From: Narthecium ossifragum
Taxonomy: Eukaryota; Streptophyta; Magnoliopsida; Dioscoreales; Nartheciaceae
Length of the DNA stretch: 64,000 nt
Direction of reading: 5' to 3'
Assembly: GCA_963920575.1 (NCBI GenBank)
Contig: OY986967.1
Span: forward strand, 26,279,384-26,343,383
Below are positions 13,861-30,123 of the stretch, one piece after another. The notes beneath the pieces were generated by a model, which saw only the letters and a program-made list of their open reading frames with translations, was not told the origin of the DNA and made no database searches. Position numbers and translations under genes: made by a program. Numbering within the stretch: the stretch's first letter is position 1; the number at the start of each line of letters is the position of its first letter.

Positions 13861-14318
13861 CAATATGTTACGCGTTTAAGGACAGTTTCATCAATTCATA
13901 ATATATTATACTATACATCATTCAGCCCTATGTGACCAAACATTACATAGCATGACTCTCGTATCATACAAACTTATACCATGTTGTACCAAACAAACAA
14001 TGTATATTATTAGAAATTATTCTTAACTGTCTGTTATATAACTATACATCTGTATCCTATACCCGTCATTAATTCTCATTCAACATTCCATAATAAAAGA
14101 TCTTAGTAGGATGAACAAGAAGGAAATAGGAAATCCAAGAGCAAATATACCCGAGGCGATTGATCCATCGTTGTTTTATTTCTTCTTTCTGCTTGAAATA
14201 ATCAAAACAAGATTACAGCATACCCAGTTCTACAGAGTAAATTAAAAAATTCCACTTAGAGGTCATCAGAAAATGTACGAAGAGGAGTTGATTTCATTGT
14301 ACTGAATCTAATTTCCTA
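13861..14318. other. AT-rich spacer and 3' flank of subtilase 1
   Basis: No gene seen. The right half (from about 14115) is the subtilase 3' flank that is also present in the duplicated fragment at 11.95 kb. Confidence 0.5.
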
Positions 14319-17300
14319 TCATGCAATCTTTACAACCACGGGGCTCCTCACATAGTGTTCTCCATCTGTCCATTTGATCCTCCCAAAACCATAATCACTA
14401 CTCTTGTGATTTCCCTTAGCCTCCAGAGTAACCTCAAAGCTTTTCTTTTCACCCACCTTATCAAACTTCAGTGTCTTTGGTTTCACTGTCACTGAAATCC
14501 CTGGCGGAGCTTTGACAGTAGCGGTGTACAATCCCGGCGATCCGACGTTGGTTACTGTTCGTTTCACGGTGACCGAGCCAGACAAGTGGGGGACGGAGAT
14601 AGATGGGTAGTTCAAATCTTCCAGCTTTGGAGGATTCTTTGGGCAAGTAAAGGGTTCAACACTGAATGTAGCAATCTTGCGAGAATCATAGCCGAGTGCA
14701 CACAAGTAGTTCAGGTAATCACTTGTAGATATGTCATAGACGAGGCCTGGATCCATGGCTTGGTTCGGCCTCACATGGCCGGAGCCATAGCTGAATGGAG
14801 TGGCTTCCAATAAGGATGAGTTCTTCATCGGCTCTTTCTTGTTATCCCGGGTCCTCGCTGCAACCAACAAGTATATGAAGTTCATCAATAATACAGAAGA
14901 ACATCGTTTATATTCTAGTCTGTGGAAATGGCTTGAAGCTCACTGAAATGCATTAGGAATTGAAACGTGAGGAGTTCATACCGGAAGTCATGATTGCAGA
15001 CTTGATTGCAGAAGGGCTCCACTCAGGATGTAGAGTTTTGAGAAGGCCTACGACACCTGAGATATGAGGGCATGCCATGGATGTGCCAGACTCGACGTTG
15101 TAGGCAACGCGGCGCTTGTCGCTGGGAAGATCAGTTGGCGGGTTCGCTTCAGTGTAAGCAGCGAGGACGCTAACGCCGGGTGCAGTTATATCCGGCTGAA
15201 ATAAATTTCAAGAACAACAGGAATTGTTTCACAGATCGCAAATATCTAAATCACAACAAAATCTAAAAGAATCCGTTTAAACCTTGAGGATTTCAGGGTT
15301 GAAAATATTTGGTCCCTGAGATGAGAAAGCAGCCATGACAGGTGCAGGTTCTATGCCTAGTACCGTCTTCGGGATCGCAATATAACCAAATGGTGACCTT
15401 AAAATCATAAGAAAAAGCTCAAGATTTCCAGTGGATCATCTGGACATTGTTTCAACATTCTAGTAATTAACCAAGCAAAGAGAGGGGAGAGAGCATACTT
15501 TGTGGTATTTAGATATGAGTAAACATCAAGCCCATCATCATAAGTAATATGTGTTGCAGGGAGGACGTGAGCATCGGCGATGATTTCGTTTCCGCTATCT
15601 TGGTTGTTAGCGAGGATCATCCCGACGCCACCGGCCTGTCGGACGACCATTCCTTTCTCCACTCTCCCGTTGTTGCCGCGAAGACATACTACTATCTTCC
15701 GCTTTACCTTAAGAGGATCCAGAGTTCCAGACAAGCATAGCTCACTGCAAATTATAACTTAATTAGTGTCAATGAATCCTTGTCATAGAAATAAGAAAGA
15801 ACCAAATTATGAAGTCGATGTAATACTTACGCATCTTGATCTGATGTGTTCGCTGCTTTAGCTTCTATGGAGCTAATCATAGGATAGAACTTGTTCTCTG
15901 GAAGACCAACTGGAGAAAGGCTTTGACCCTTCTAATAATGAAACAAGTATCAAAGATGAGGTGAAGTATTGGATTATTACTAGTTACGTGAAAGAAGTGA
16001 TGACCAACGTATACCTTCTTGTGGTTGTTGTTGAAGGAAACATAAGAAGGGAATTCCCTATCCATGGTGCTGGCGCCGACCGTCAGAATCCATGGCGCCG
16101 TGTTCGAGACTGAACCAGGAGTCGGGCCGGAGTTGCCAGCCGAGCACACCACCGTGACCCCATGCTTCACTGCATGGAATGAACCGATGGCCGTCGCGTC
16201 TTGGAAGTAGTCAGCAGGATCCCCGCCAAGAGATACAGAGAGCACGTCAACTCCATCGAGGATAGCATCCTCGAATGCGGCCAGGATATCGGCTTCGTAG
16301 CATTCACCACCATTAAATGGCGGCCAGCATACCTTGTAGGCGGCGACGCGTGCGCTGGGAGAACCGCCTTTGGCGGTGCCATTGCCATGGCCAAAGATGT
16401 TGGCACCAGGGACGAACCAGCCACCGGCTGTGGAGAGAGTGTGCGTGCCATGGCCGTCGTAGTCGCGAGCTGAGTTCTTGGTGGCGTTCAGCTTCCCGCC
16501 TCCCAACTCGTAGCCCTTGTAGTAGTACTTTGCACCGATGAGCTTCCTGTGCGATGTTTTGAGTGTTTGATCTAAGGAATCAATTACAATCTCCATAGAT
16601 GTAGATTTATTTGTTCAGATATATAAAAGTTATTATAAGAAAGGAGAACATATTCGACGAACTCATGCAAATGCAATCAGTTGTTTCAGCTATATATTCA
16701 TGTAAATCACAAGCTATGCAAAAATGAAGTTGTGAAATTATGAGACAAGCTAACTTATTAGCACCAAAGACATATCACATCATGAATTATCATGGTACTT
16801 ATTTTTCAAAGTTAAATAAACTATATATTGGTTTATACCCTCCTGAATTGTAAATTTAGTGGCATTAGATACTTTTGTTGGGTTTTTTCCTCCGCATGAG
16901 AGTCGACGGCGGCGCGAGGAAGCGGAGACAATCAGTGTGCAATATGGAGAATTCGTCGAGATGGAATTCTGATGGTTTTGGGCTCTGTTTGCATCTTGAA
17001 TCGATCCAATCTGAAGCTGGATCGATCCATACCCTGTTTCCAGAGGCGTGTTTTCTTGTCTGGATCGATCCAAACTGGGCTTGGATCGATCCAAGACACT
17101 GTAAACGGGAAAATTGGACGGTTTAGATCTAATCCGATCCTAAACTGTTTGGTGCCTATAATTTCTAGGTCTTCTTGTATGTTTCTAGAGTTTTCTTTAT
17201 TCTTTGAGAGGTGTGAGAGTAGACAACCCTAGAGAGATATCTTTTTGTCTTTGCTAGGGTTTGAGTTTTGTAATCTCTCCCTCATAGTGAAGATTTCCTC

Positions 17301-17807
17301 TGATGCATGTGGTTTTTCCTTCCAATTGTTGTTGGTAGGTTTTTCACGTAAATACTTGTCTCCACTATTTTTCACTTTGTTTATGGTTTGGTTGTTGTTA
17401 TCTCTTCCGCTGCGACATCAACATCCTGTCATTATCTGCCGCGTCTCCGACATCGTCGGGAATTCCCAACAACTTCATTCAATAGTGGGCAGCTGTTTAA
17501 AGAATAAATAGGTTGAAGGTTTCTGAAAGCAAGTTGGCAGCATTTTTATCCAACTATGACTTATTAATTGGTTGAACAAGTACATAGATTGAAAGGGAAC
17601 CATAACCCACAAATGGATGTCCTAGTCCGTCAAAAATCGATGAATGATATGTTGGGAACTTTTCAAAGTATCTTTTTAATGCGTCAACATGGAACCTTCT
17701 CAAGAATTCATCTATTGCTCGCGTCTAAATTCTCCTATGATAATATGAGACAGAAGGAAAATAACATTGGCCTGAAAGATGCAAACATATATGTTGTAAG
17801 AGAGATG

Positions 17808-17862
<55 letters not shown>

Positions 17863-19361
17863 GGTTATGCACAAGTTCAAGATGTTTGCTCACAAACTCT
17901 GTACTCTTGTGTTTCTAAGTAACAGACCTACATGAATCACAATGTGATGAAACATAATGATCAAAGCTGATAACAAATTAAAGGTGCAGATAGTCTAGCT
18001 AAGATGGTATGAGTGTCTAATGGGAATCTGTTTTGGCTGAGGGAATCGGGTGAGCCACCGTCAGTTATCCCTGGTGTTTTGATGTAAGTGGTCTGTAATC
18101 CAGCTTCGGCTTAGCTTTCAAAAAAAAAAAAAATAAAGAAAGAAAGAAGGCTGATAACAAACGTAAAAAGAAGAAGAAAAAGGAGACCTGTTGCAACGAA
18201 CTGGATTGGCAGTTTCATCTTTACAAATTCCCTTCCACCTTGCAGGAACAGGACCCATGCCATCATCCTTGAAGCTCTCAGATTCTGGCCATACACCTAC
18301 ACAAAACACCCCAAATTTAAAACCCTGACAAAGGAGTATACCATAATCCACACTTATACCATTCTTTTGATTGTAACAATTGCTGATGTTGGCCAACATG
18401 CTTTTGAACAGAGGAAGGCTTGAAGATTCATTCAAAGTAATAGTACAACAACCATAAGTACAAAATCCAATAGGGATTAAAAAGATCAATCGATGCACTT
18501 TGAACTTCCAATGATTTCAATTATTTAGAAGCCCCAGAATTTAACCACAATGAAACTGAATTGATCCAGAAATCATAAAACTAAAAATATAGTTACCTCC
18601 ATCCAAATTTGCAATGATGGTATCTTCACCAAATCTAGCCTTTGCCCACAGGGATTCTTTAGGCACACGGCCATCCTTCCTCTCAAGACCCATGTATTCC
18701 CATGACCTGGTAGTATGCAGCTTACGTCCTTTATTTTCAAACACAGATATAACCTCAGGATGATCTGCATATAGACAATATGAGTCAGATGGTTATCATT
18801 CAATCAGGAGGGGAGAACAGAGAAGATAGAAAAATATGCAGTCCTTGCTTTTGATATCCTTTACTAGTTTTTCATCGAGGTTTGCTGCGAAGCCATTGAT
18901 ATATTTCGTGTAGGAGTAAAAGATGGCACCTTGGGCCTTCTCGTTACTGTTTCGTCAGATAAAAAAAGGTTAGTGGTTTTTCACTAGAATTAGAAGGAGA
19001 AAGAACATCACCATGGTTTCATGGGTCGTTTACCTTCCCAAAAAGGATCCCAGGAAATCATAGTGAAGGCCTCTCCGAGCCTCTCGGGTTTCAAGAGAGT
19101 TCACCTCTGAGTTATCGGTATGCCCCCCAAAGTAAACAATATAAGACTGCAACAAAACCAAGAAGATTTATACTCCACATATATGCAAAAATAAAAACTC
19201 ATAAGAAACTTTCGTATTGGTATCAAACTTTCACGTAAAAGAACAAAGCATACAAAGCAATGCATACCTTGTGGGCAGCAATGGCAGGTCTCAGCAACAA
19301 AAGAGAGAGAGCTAACCCTAAAAGAAGAGTAGAAAAGCTCATCCGTTTAAACCCCATCATC
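14319..19361 (-). CDS. Subtilisin-like serine protease 1 (SBT5-type), exon 1 frameshifted
   Basis: Eleven exons, minus strand: 19361-19268, 19146-19034, 18946-18849, 18764-18597, 18296-18188, 16546-16015, 15931-15831, 15744-15499, 15397-15283, 15195-14982, 14857-14319. They would give about 775 aa, normal for plant subtilases (SBT5.3/AIR3-like). The order is hydrophobic leader, I9 prodomain (SYIVYFGG), S8 catalytic domain with Asp in ANLDGG (about 155), His in DGHGTH (about 226), oxyanion Asn in SAGNSGPT and Ser in SGTSMACPH (about 564), PA insert (exon 8) and C-terminal Fn3-like domain. Such enzymes are secreted and process cell-wall or peptide substrates. Oddities: five A's at 19320-19324 put the ATGs (19361, 19343) one base out of frame with the leader and the rest. 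Asp is followed by GG rather than the usual S/TG. Exon 3 uses a GC donor. The rest is intact, so this is a recent pseudogene or a base-call error. Confidence 0.88.
16876..17471. mobile_element. Solo LTR inside subtilase 1 intron
   Basis: Bounded by TGTTGGG and CCCAACA, a typical LTR inverted terminus. The flanking 5 bp are acttt and acttc (4 of 5 identical), consistent with a target-site duplication. No internal region or second LTR is present, so it is a solo LTR of 596 bp. It contains three copies of the 12-bp palindrome tggatcgatcca. Confidence 0.75.
17813..17860. repeat. (AG)24 microsatellite
   Basis: Uninterrupted AG dinucleotides within the large intron of subtilase 1. Confidence 0.95.
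17985..18133 (+). mobile_element. Very short LINE 3' tail
   Basis: A frame reading ADSLAKM, typical of the end of plant LINE RNase H domains, is followed by about 120 bp and a poly(A) run of 14 at 18120-18133. It is a severely 5'-truncated LINE inserted antisense to the subtilase gene, ending about 50 bp from its exon 5. Confidence 0.65.
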
Positions 19362-20040
19362 TCTTCTCTTCTCTCTATTTCATTATTTGTCAGTAATGGT
19401 GCTCTGTTATGCCCTGTTTTATAGGCTTAAGGAGGATACCAATAAGGCAATAACAGAGTCAGCAGGGGTGGACTTTCTGTTTTTGGAGGGCGGATTTTTG
19501 GGACCAAAGAAGGCAATAACAGATTTTTGGGGTACATGTCACGAATGCATGTGCATCGTACATGTCACGAATGCATGTGCATCGTACATGTTCACATTCA
19601 ACGGTTCAGATCTACTCATATTCGCTGGTCCCTATCACGTAAGCCAATAATAAATGGCCACCTCAACGATGTGCGGTGTACATGGCTGAAATGAGAATGA
19701 GTGAATCCTTCTACATAAATCAATTTTCTTATTGAAAAGGTTGAATCCTTCAAGGTAGGGCTGCTCATTGGTCGGGCCAGCCTTTCCTCAGCCCAAAATT
19801 TATAGGATCGGGTTGGCCCAAGTCTGTCCGAGCCTGAGACAGATAGCTCTGTGGGCCAAAAAGAGATTAATAAAACGAAGAGTCAAAAGCCTAGTATAAT
19901 AAGTTTAATTACCTATTTTTGACTCACTAATGAGAATGAGTGAATGAATGTTGGCTCGACCGAGCCAATATGGGTAATTAAAATTTCCAATTTTAACAAC
20001 CTCTCGATCCTCCTCCCTCACCAAATCTTCTAATTTATTT
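19362..20040. other. Subtilase 1 promoter region and spacer
   Basis: The bases next to 19361 are the 5' leader and promoter of subtilase 1. A 26-bp unit (gtacatgtcacgaatgcatg plus tgcatc) is tandemly duplicated at 19532-19583. At 19760-19860 lies a GC-rich stretch with words such as gggccagcc that resembles a MITE, without definable ends. No gene is seen. Confidence 0.5.
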
Positions 20041-20044
20041 GCAT

Positions 20045-23004
20045 GGGGCCCACAAGATAACTGGGCAAATGGTCAGGGATCACAGGAGCATCGGGAAGAT
20101 ATTTGTTTCATACTACTCTACCCTTTGGTCTGCTGATCGAGGATGTTTCCTTTTTGACCTACCAGAACTTCCTACAGTAGATGAGAGCATGCATATCCTG
20201 CTTGAAAGTGAAGTTGCTAAAGCTGAAATCCTTGATGCCCTACGTAGCATGGGGAAGAATAAATGTCCGGGGCCCGACGACATACCAGTTGAATTCTATC
20301 TTAACAATTGGGATATCGTTGGCCATGATTTTGTTGAGATTGTCCAGAGTTTCTTCTGAACAGCTCGCCTTCCCCAGAATTGGAATGAAATATTTATCTC
20401 TCTTGTACCCAAGTGCAAGTTCCCTAAGGTTGTTAAGGAATTCAGACCTATTAGCCTATGCAATGTAGGCTATAAGGTCATTACAGCTGTCCTAGCCAGA
20501 AGAATGAAGCTTGTCCTTGATAGCCTCATTGGATTAGAACAATTAGCCTTCCTCACTGGCCGTTGCATTCATGATAATATAGATGCAGCAAAAGAGGTCT
20601 ATCACTCAGTTAAAATTGCTCCGAAGTCTAATAGCATGATGATTTTGAAAGTAGATCTTCGTGCAGCCTACGATCGAGTACAGTGGGGTTTCTTGCAAAG
20701 GGTGTTGGAAGCAATGGGCTTTCCATCCAAATGGATTGCCTGGGTGATAGCTTGTGTAGTCAGACCAAAATTCTCCATCATAGTCAATGGCAAGCTTCAT
20801 GGCAGGTTCAGCTCTCAGTGTGGCTTGAGGCAGAGAGACCCCTTGTCCTCATATCTTTTTTTAACAGTTCAGGAGGTTCTTTCAAGAATTCTGAAGAATC
20901 CATCAACGGGGCTCAAGGGACTAAGGTTCAAAAGCTCTGACTTCTCTCTATTTCATTTGCTTTATGCTGACGATTGCTTGCTCTTTTCTAATGCTACCTG
21001 CTTGGAGGCAAGAAGATTGAAGGAGTCTTTGTTAAGGTTCAAACTTCTTTCGGGCCTTGAAATGAATGTTAGCAAATCCAGCGTGCGCTTCTCCCCAACT
21101 GTCTCGGCTGAGAGGAAGCACACTATTTGTCATATTCTTGGTCTTGCTGAGGCAGAGGGCAGTTGGACTTATCTTGGAGCTCCCCTCTGCACCGGGAGAG
21201 TGACGGCGGCGGATTGTTCAAAAATGATTGACAAGATGGTGGCTAAAGTTCTCTCCTGGCAGGATAGGCACGTCTCGGATCCTGGAAGGCTAGTACTTAT
21301 CAAATCTGTCCTCCAAACCATCCCTACCTTCGTCATGCATACATCCCACATTCCTTTGGGAGTTATTAACAAGCTTGATCGTGTTTGTCGCGACTTCTTG
21401 TGGAGGGGACGCAGGTCAGGCATCGCCAACATAGCTTGGAAGGAAGTCTGCTCTCCTAAAGAGATTGGTGGGCTAGGCATTAGAGATCTCAACTCATGGC
21501 AGGTGGCCCTTAAAGCAAAACGAGCGGCATCCTTCCTCGAGCTGGGAATCAACGTTTGGAAAGCACTCGCAAAAGCCAAATATCAATGGCAAGGACCCCT
21601 TCCTTCCCCTCATGACTCAGGTTTGGCTTCAACCCATTAGAAGCATATATGTTTTGCCGCGAGCTCTATCAGAAAAAGATTAGTTTGGAATCCAGGCCTT
21701 GGAAGCCATCTCAATGTTGTGAATGATGCATGGATTTTAGATCTGCCATTATCTAGATGGCCCACTATGTTTAATGTATACATTGGATTGGAGAGCATTC
21801 AGGTTGGAGATCTTGCAGCTAATGGAGTTTAGGATGACAATGCTTTACAAAGGTCCTTTCACCCTTCATTGTCAGAAGCAATTGAACGGATAGTGTGTAG
21901 CGAGGATGATAGCAGCCGCTGGCCTCTCAGTGGCTCTGGGTTGGTAACTTCGCAATCAGCTTATTTAGCACATACACAGGAAGCAATCCAACAATCCAAG
22001 TATGACAATGAGAAAGCTTGGAACAACGTGTGGAGGTCTCCAGGAAAGCTAAGAGTTCGCCATTTCCTTTGGCGAGTCATGCATGAGAAGCTATCGGTGA
22101 GAGATAGGCTATGGAGGCTGCATTTGACCTCAGTGAGAACTTGTCCAAGATGCAATAGGGAGCCTGAGACAATTGCTCATGTGGTCTTTGGATGCCAGTT
22201 CATCTTTGAAGTGTTTTCCTTAATTGCCGAGAAAGAGGGTCTTCATCTCCCAGCTTGGAACCTTAATGCAGTCTTAGACGCATTGCTTGGAAATGGTTCG
22301 AAGACAATGAAAGCATACTTGGGATGCGGTATGTGGATGATTTGAAAAGATCGCAATGAGATAGTCTTCAGTGCCAGTGGAGATTCTGTTGAGGCTGTTG
22401 CCTGCAAGATAAGAAGAATGGTAAAAGAGCAGTTAGAGCACGCTAAGAGGCCAATCCATGTTACCTCGCCTAGTTTGTCCCTTGGTGCCTCTTCTTCGCT
22501 GGGATCTCATGTGATCCAAACTGATGTTTCTTATGACCCACTATCTGGATATGCTGCAATCGGCTCTGTCGTTTTATCCGCAGATCGGAGAGAGGTTTGG
22601 GCCTAGGGTAGGCCGCTGGTCATTGCTTCATTCCTAGAAGGTGAGATGGAAGCGATTTTGGAGGGGATGAGAAATGCTAAATCACATGGGCTAAAAAATA
22701 TCATAGTTGAGACGGATTCACTCGCCGCAGTTCATATCCTTAATGGTCTAAGGGTATGGCCCACAGACTTGGAGCACACTGCTAAGGAGATTTGGTTGCA
22801 TGCACTCCTTTTTTATTCTGTTCTCTTTTTATATATTTCTAGAGAGTGTAACGCGAGAGCCAATAGTGTTGCTCGAGCGTGTCGCAGATTCAGGTTGATA
22901 TATAACTGGTCTCGCGAGTCAGGGACTCGGCTGCTCGGCAGCTAGTTTTGTTGTCATGTTTGGATGTAAATATTAGCCTGTGGGCTCATCTCATAAAAAA
23001 AAAC
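20045..23004 (+). mobile_element. 5'-truncated L1-type LINE with RT, zf-RVT and RNase H
   Basis: One frame carries the reverse transcriptase: KCPGPDDIP, an internal TGA at 20357, FRPISLCNVGYKVI, KVDLRAAYDRVQW, and the catalytic LLYADDCLLFS near 20.96 kb, down to a TAG at 21638. A zf-RVT domain follows at 21869-22345 (HFLWRVMHEKL, CPRCN, ETIAHVVFGC), then RNase H pieces at 22418-22945 (QTDVSYDP, VETDSLAAVHIL, RECNARANSVA). The element ends in a short poly(A) at 22996-23004. The endonuclease and ORF1 are missing (5' truncation), and several stops make it non-autonomous. Plant L1-type LINEs copy mRNA-like intermediates by target-primed reverse transcription. Confidence 0.9.
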
Positions 23005-23357
23005 TGAAGAAATAAAATGAGTTAGCTGGAGGCTTTTGCTATGCTGGTGGGTCCACAAAGCTTTTTAAGGAGCTGAGATGGAAGGATTTATATTGCAAAA
23101 TTTTCTTTTTTAGTTTCTTACCTATTTATCCCTATAATTCTTTGCAGCTACATATTTATATTGCAAAACTTCCCAATATTTTTAGTTAGGCTATGTTTAA
23201 ACTAAATTTCAGGGATATATGATGCTACAAAAGTTTTGAAAGATAAATACGTAAGTTAGAAGTTTTTTTTTCAACCATAATTATGTAAAAATTATTATGT
23301 TGCTTCGGTGGTTAAACATTAGAAACCGAGTCATGTGATCTATTCTCATTCTAGTAA
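23005..23357. other. Spacer after the LINE, no gene
   Basis: AT-rich, nothing coding. Its right part (23300-23357) is one of three diverged copies of a local repeat (others near 23695 and 23810) sharing words like aaacattaRaaaccg and ctattctcattcta. Confidence 0.5.
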
Positions 23358-23633
23358 GAGCACTGTTTGTGCACATGCCGACGTGGTATGTGTAATACAC
23401 ATGTCACGATCGGTAGTCAAAGTACTGATTCTTTCATCTATCTCATCGGTAGTTCCCATCGATAGTCTACCGATGGGATAGATGAAGCTATCAGTAGTAG
23501 GCTACGGATATATTCAATCGGTAGCCTACTATCGATTCTTTCATCTATCCTATCGCCTACTAATACATTCAATCAGTAGTCAAATACCGATAGGTGGCAT
23601 GTGCAATTTGTCCATGTGCACGAATCTTTATTC
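23358..23633. mobile_element. Foldback MITE, copy A (Mutator-like, 9-bp TSD)
   Basis: A 276-bp element begins gagcactgtttgtgcacatg; the inverted right end is gaataaagattcgtgcacat. It is flanked on both sides by ttctagtaa (23349-23357 and 23634-23642), a perfect 9-bp target duplication typical of Mutator-like elements. The interior is self-complementary, with repeated ccgat/atcgg words. It shares ends and words with the element at 43167-43482, which is in the opposite orientation. Confidence 0.85.
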
Positions 23634-23642
23634 TTCTAGTAA

Positions 23643-24158
23643 TTAAAAGAAAACCCTCGTTACAAAGAAATACTAGACCCAATATTAAACTCGGCCGGCT
23701 AAACATTAAAAACCGGACGACTAAAGCATCCTTGTTGCTATAATAACATAGCTCTTTCTTCCTTAAAAAAAAACAGAACCATTAATTTGAAGGCATGCAG
23801 TATAGCTCCGCCGGCTATAGATTAGAATCCAAGTTATTTGATCCATTCTCATTCTATTAAAAGATCCTTGTTGAAGTTGCCTTTCCTCCTCCATGCTTTG
23901 TTTTTATCAAGCTTTTCCAACACAAAAACAGATCCTCAATATTAAAAATGAGGATGGGGAAAAGGGAACAAGTTTGTAATATTTTTCTTCGGCTGCTATT
24001 TTTATTCTTTAAAAAATTAAGGTTACATTAAGCTCCATCTAAGGCGTCTTTAGAAATAAATTTAGGATATATGATCACCATACAGATTCCCTATCTCTAA
24101 ACTCATTCTCTAAAACCATATACATTGCCTAAATATAGGAATGCAAAACCCATTTCCC
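23643..24158. other. Spacer with two diverged local repeats
   Basis: No gene. Degenerate copies of a local repeat lie near 23695-23745 and 23810-23875. The second contains a sequence matching the uninterrupted target of copy A. Confidence 0.5.
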
Positions 24159-24358
24159 NNNNNNNNNNNNNNNNNNNNNNNNNNNNNNNNNNNNNNNNNN
24201 NNNNNNNNNNNNNNNNNNNNNNNNNNNNNNNNNNNNNNNNNNNNNNNNNNNNNNNNNNNNNNNNNNNNNNNNNNNNNNNNNNNNNNNNNNNNNNNNNNNN
24301 NNNNNNNNNNNNNNNNNNNNNNNNNNNNNNNNNNNNNNNNNNNNNNNNNNNNNNNNNN
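24159..24358. other. Assembly gap, 200 N
   Basis: Exactly 200 unknown bases. The true length is unknown. It lies just 3' of subtilase 2. Confidence 0.98.
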
Positions 24359-24463
24359 ACCAAAGAATTGCACAAACCATAATTATTAGCCTTAGATGAT
24401 AGGCCATCTGCTTGGTTTCAAGGATTTGAGAAAAGACTTGCTACACATCACAATTGCTTTCGT

Positions 24464-28866
<4,403 letters not shown>

Positions 28867-29105
28867 CTTGTCCTCTCTTCTCTCTTCTCTAATCTAATGA
28901 TTCCCCTTCCATTCTCTGTGAAGGTTGCGATATGTTCTTCCTTAATTAATAGATAAAGAACTCTCGGGAGCAGTTATAAAATACTTTGTAAAAAGTGTAA
29001 GTTTCCGATCACACTGTATGTTATATTTTTTTGATTAGTTGAGGCCGAGAGCTAGCAATAATAAAAAAGAAAAAAGATTACAAGTGTTGATGAAGAAATA
29101 TTGCC
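28867..29105. promoter_or_regulatory. Subtilase 2 upstream region
   Basis: Pyrimidine-rich leader on the minus strand, then AT-rich sequence up to the long-TIR element. The interval is short for a plant promoter, so the inserted element may sit within or displace upstream regulatory DNA. Confidence 0.4.
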
Positions 29106-30123
29106 TGGTCAAACTAGTCAAACTAGTCAAAATATCAAAATCAGGGTCGTAAAAACTCTTTCAAACACTCAGTTCGAATGGAGGTGTCAAATTAAATGAA
29201 AATATGATCAGACTTAATTCAACTATATTTTATATGAATAGCGGTGAAGAAAATCAAACATAAAACTATCGTCCAAAAGCAATTAAAATATGTGCTAATT
29301 AAAGTCGTAAAATACATGTAAGTATACCGTGGACAAGGAACAATAAGTAATACAACATAATCATGACATATGCAATGAAGGATCATCAGCCACGTGTGAT
29401 CACCAACCCAGAATGAACGTGGAAGGATAAGTTGTGGCGCGGTTACAACACAATCTCCTACACTTGCGCCATAACCACTAAAGGCTGGAGCAGTTATTAG
29501 TTTATCAGATATAAATAACATTCCTTTCACTACTGTAATGGATCTGACACTATTGTAACCAGCCTATGAGCATGGATTTCTACGTTCATGTTTTACTTGT
29601 AAGTTGTTTCTATTAATGAAGATCTTTCGGTTTAATTAATGTTCTTCTTTACTTTTTCATAGATTAGTTTAGTTAATATGGTTTAATGATATATGTTCAT
29701 TTATTTTCCAGTAGATTGACTTAGGATTACTGTAGGGTTAATCTATATTTATTCTAGGTTTAATTAGTTTAGATTAAGTTAAACTAGTTTAATTTATAGT
29801 TTCTGTTCTTTTCGATTGTAGGTTTAACATAGAAATAATCTAGATTTAATTAGGTTAAAATATTATTCTTTGATTTTCTAGTTAATGCTCTTCGTTTTTT
29901 TTTGTTTAATTAGTTGATTTAGATAATCTCATATTAAATTAGGTTTTATCTAAGAGTAATTTAGATTTATCTTTGATTTTCTTCACCACTATTCATATAA
30001 AATATAGTTGAATTAAGTCTGATCATATTTTCCATTTAATTTAACACATCCGTTCAAAATGAGTGTTTGAAGAAGTTGAACCTTATCACCTCCCTGATTT
30101 TGATATTTTGACTAATTTGACCA
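29106..30123. mobile_element. Non-autonomous element with ~160-bp TIRs
   Basis: The left arm (29106-29267) and the inverted right arm (about 29970-30123) share long blocks, including tagtcaaaatatcaaaatca, gatcagacttaattcaacta and ggtgaagaaaatcaaa. The tips are TGGTCAAAC and TGGTCAAAT. The pentamer ttgcc flanks both tips (29101-29105 and 30124-30128). The 700-bp interior is AT-rich and has no transposase. Long TIRs suggest a Mutator-like origin, but the apparent 5-bp TSD is unusual for that group. Confidence 0.7.

Larger units (their letters stand above)
16547..18187 (-). other. Large transposon-filled intron 5 of subtilase 1
   Basis: This 1641-bp intron separates the exon ending VRCNR from the exon starting with [10 protein letters not shown]. 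At the same position the second subtilase has an intron of about 0.9 kb. It holds a solo LTR (16876-17471), a (AG)24 microsatellite (17813-17860) and a LINE tail (17985-18133), so most of it is inserted material. Confidence 0.8.

Noticed and set aside
23358..23633. CRISPR-like array, because of regularly spaced repeated atcggtag words
   Set aside because: The repeats are inverted and irregular, the element has TIRs and a 9-bp TSD, and the genome is a plant.
29219..29530. 103-codon minus frame inside the long-TIR element as a transposase
   Set aside because: No transposase motif; most of it lies in AT-rich non-coding sequence and one TIR.
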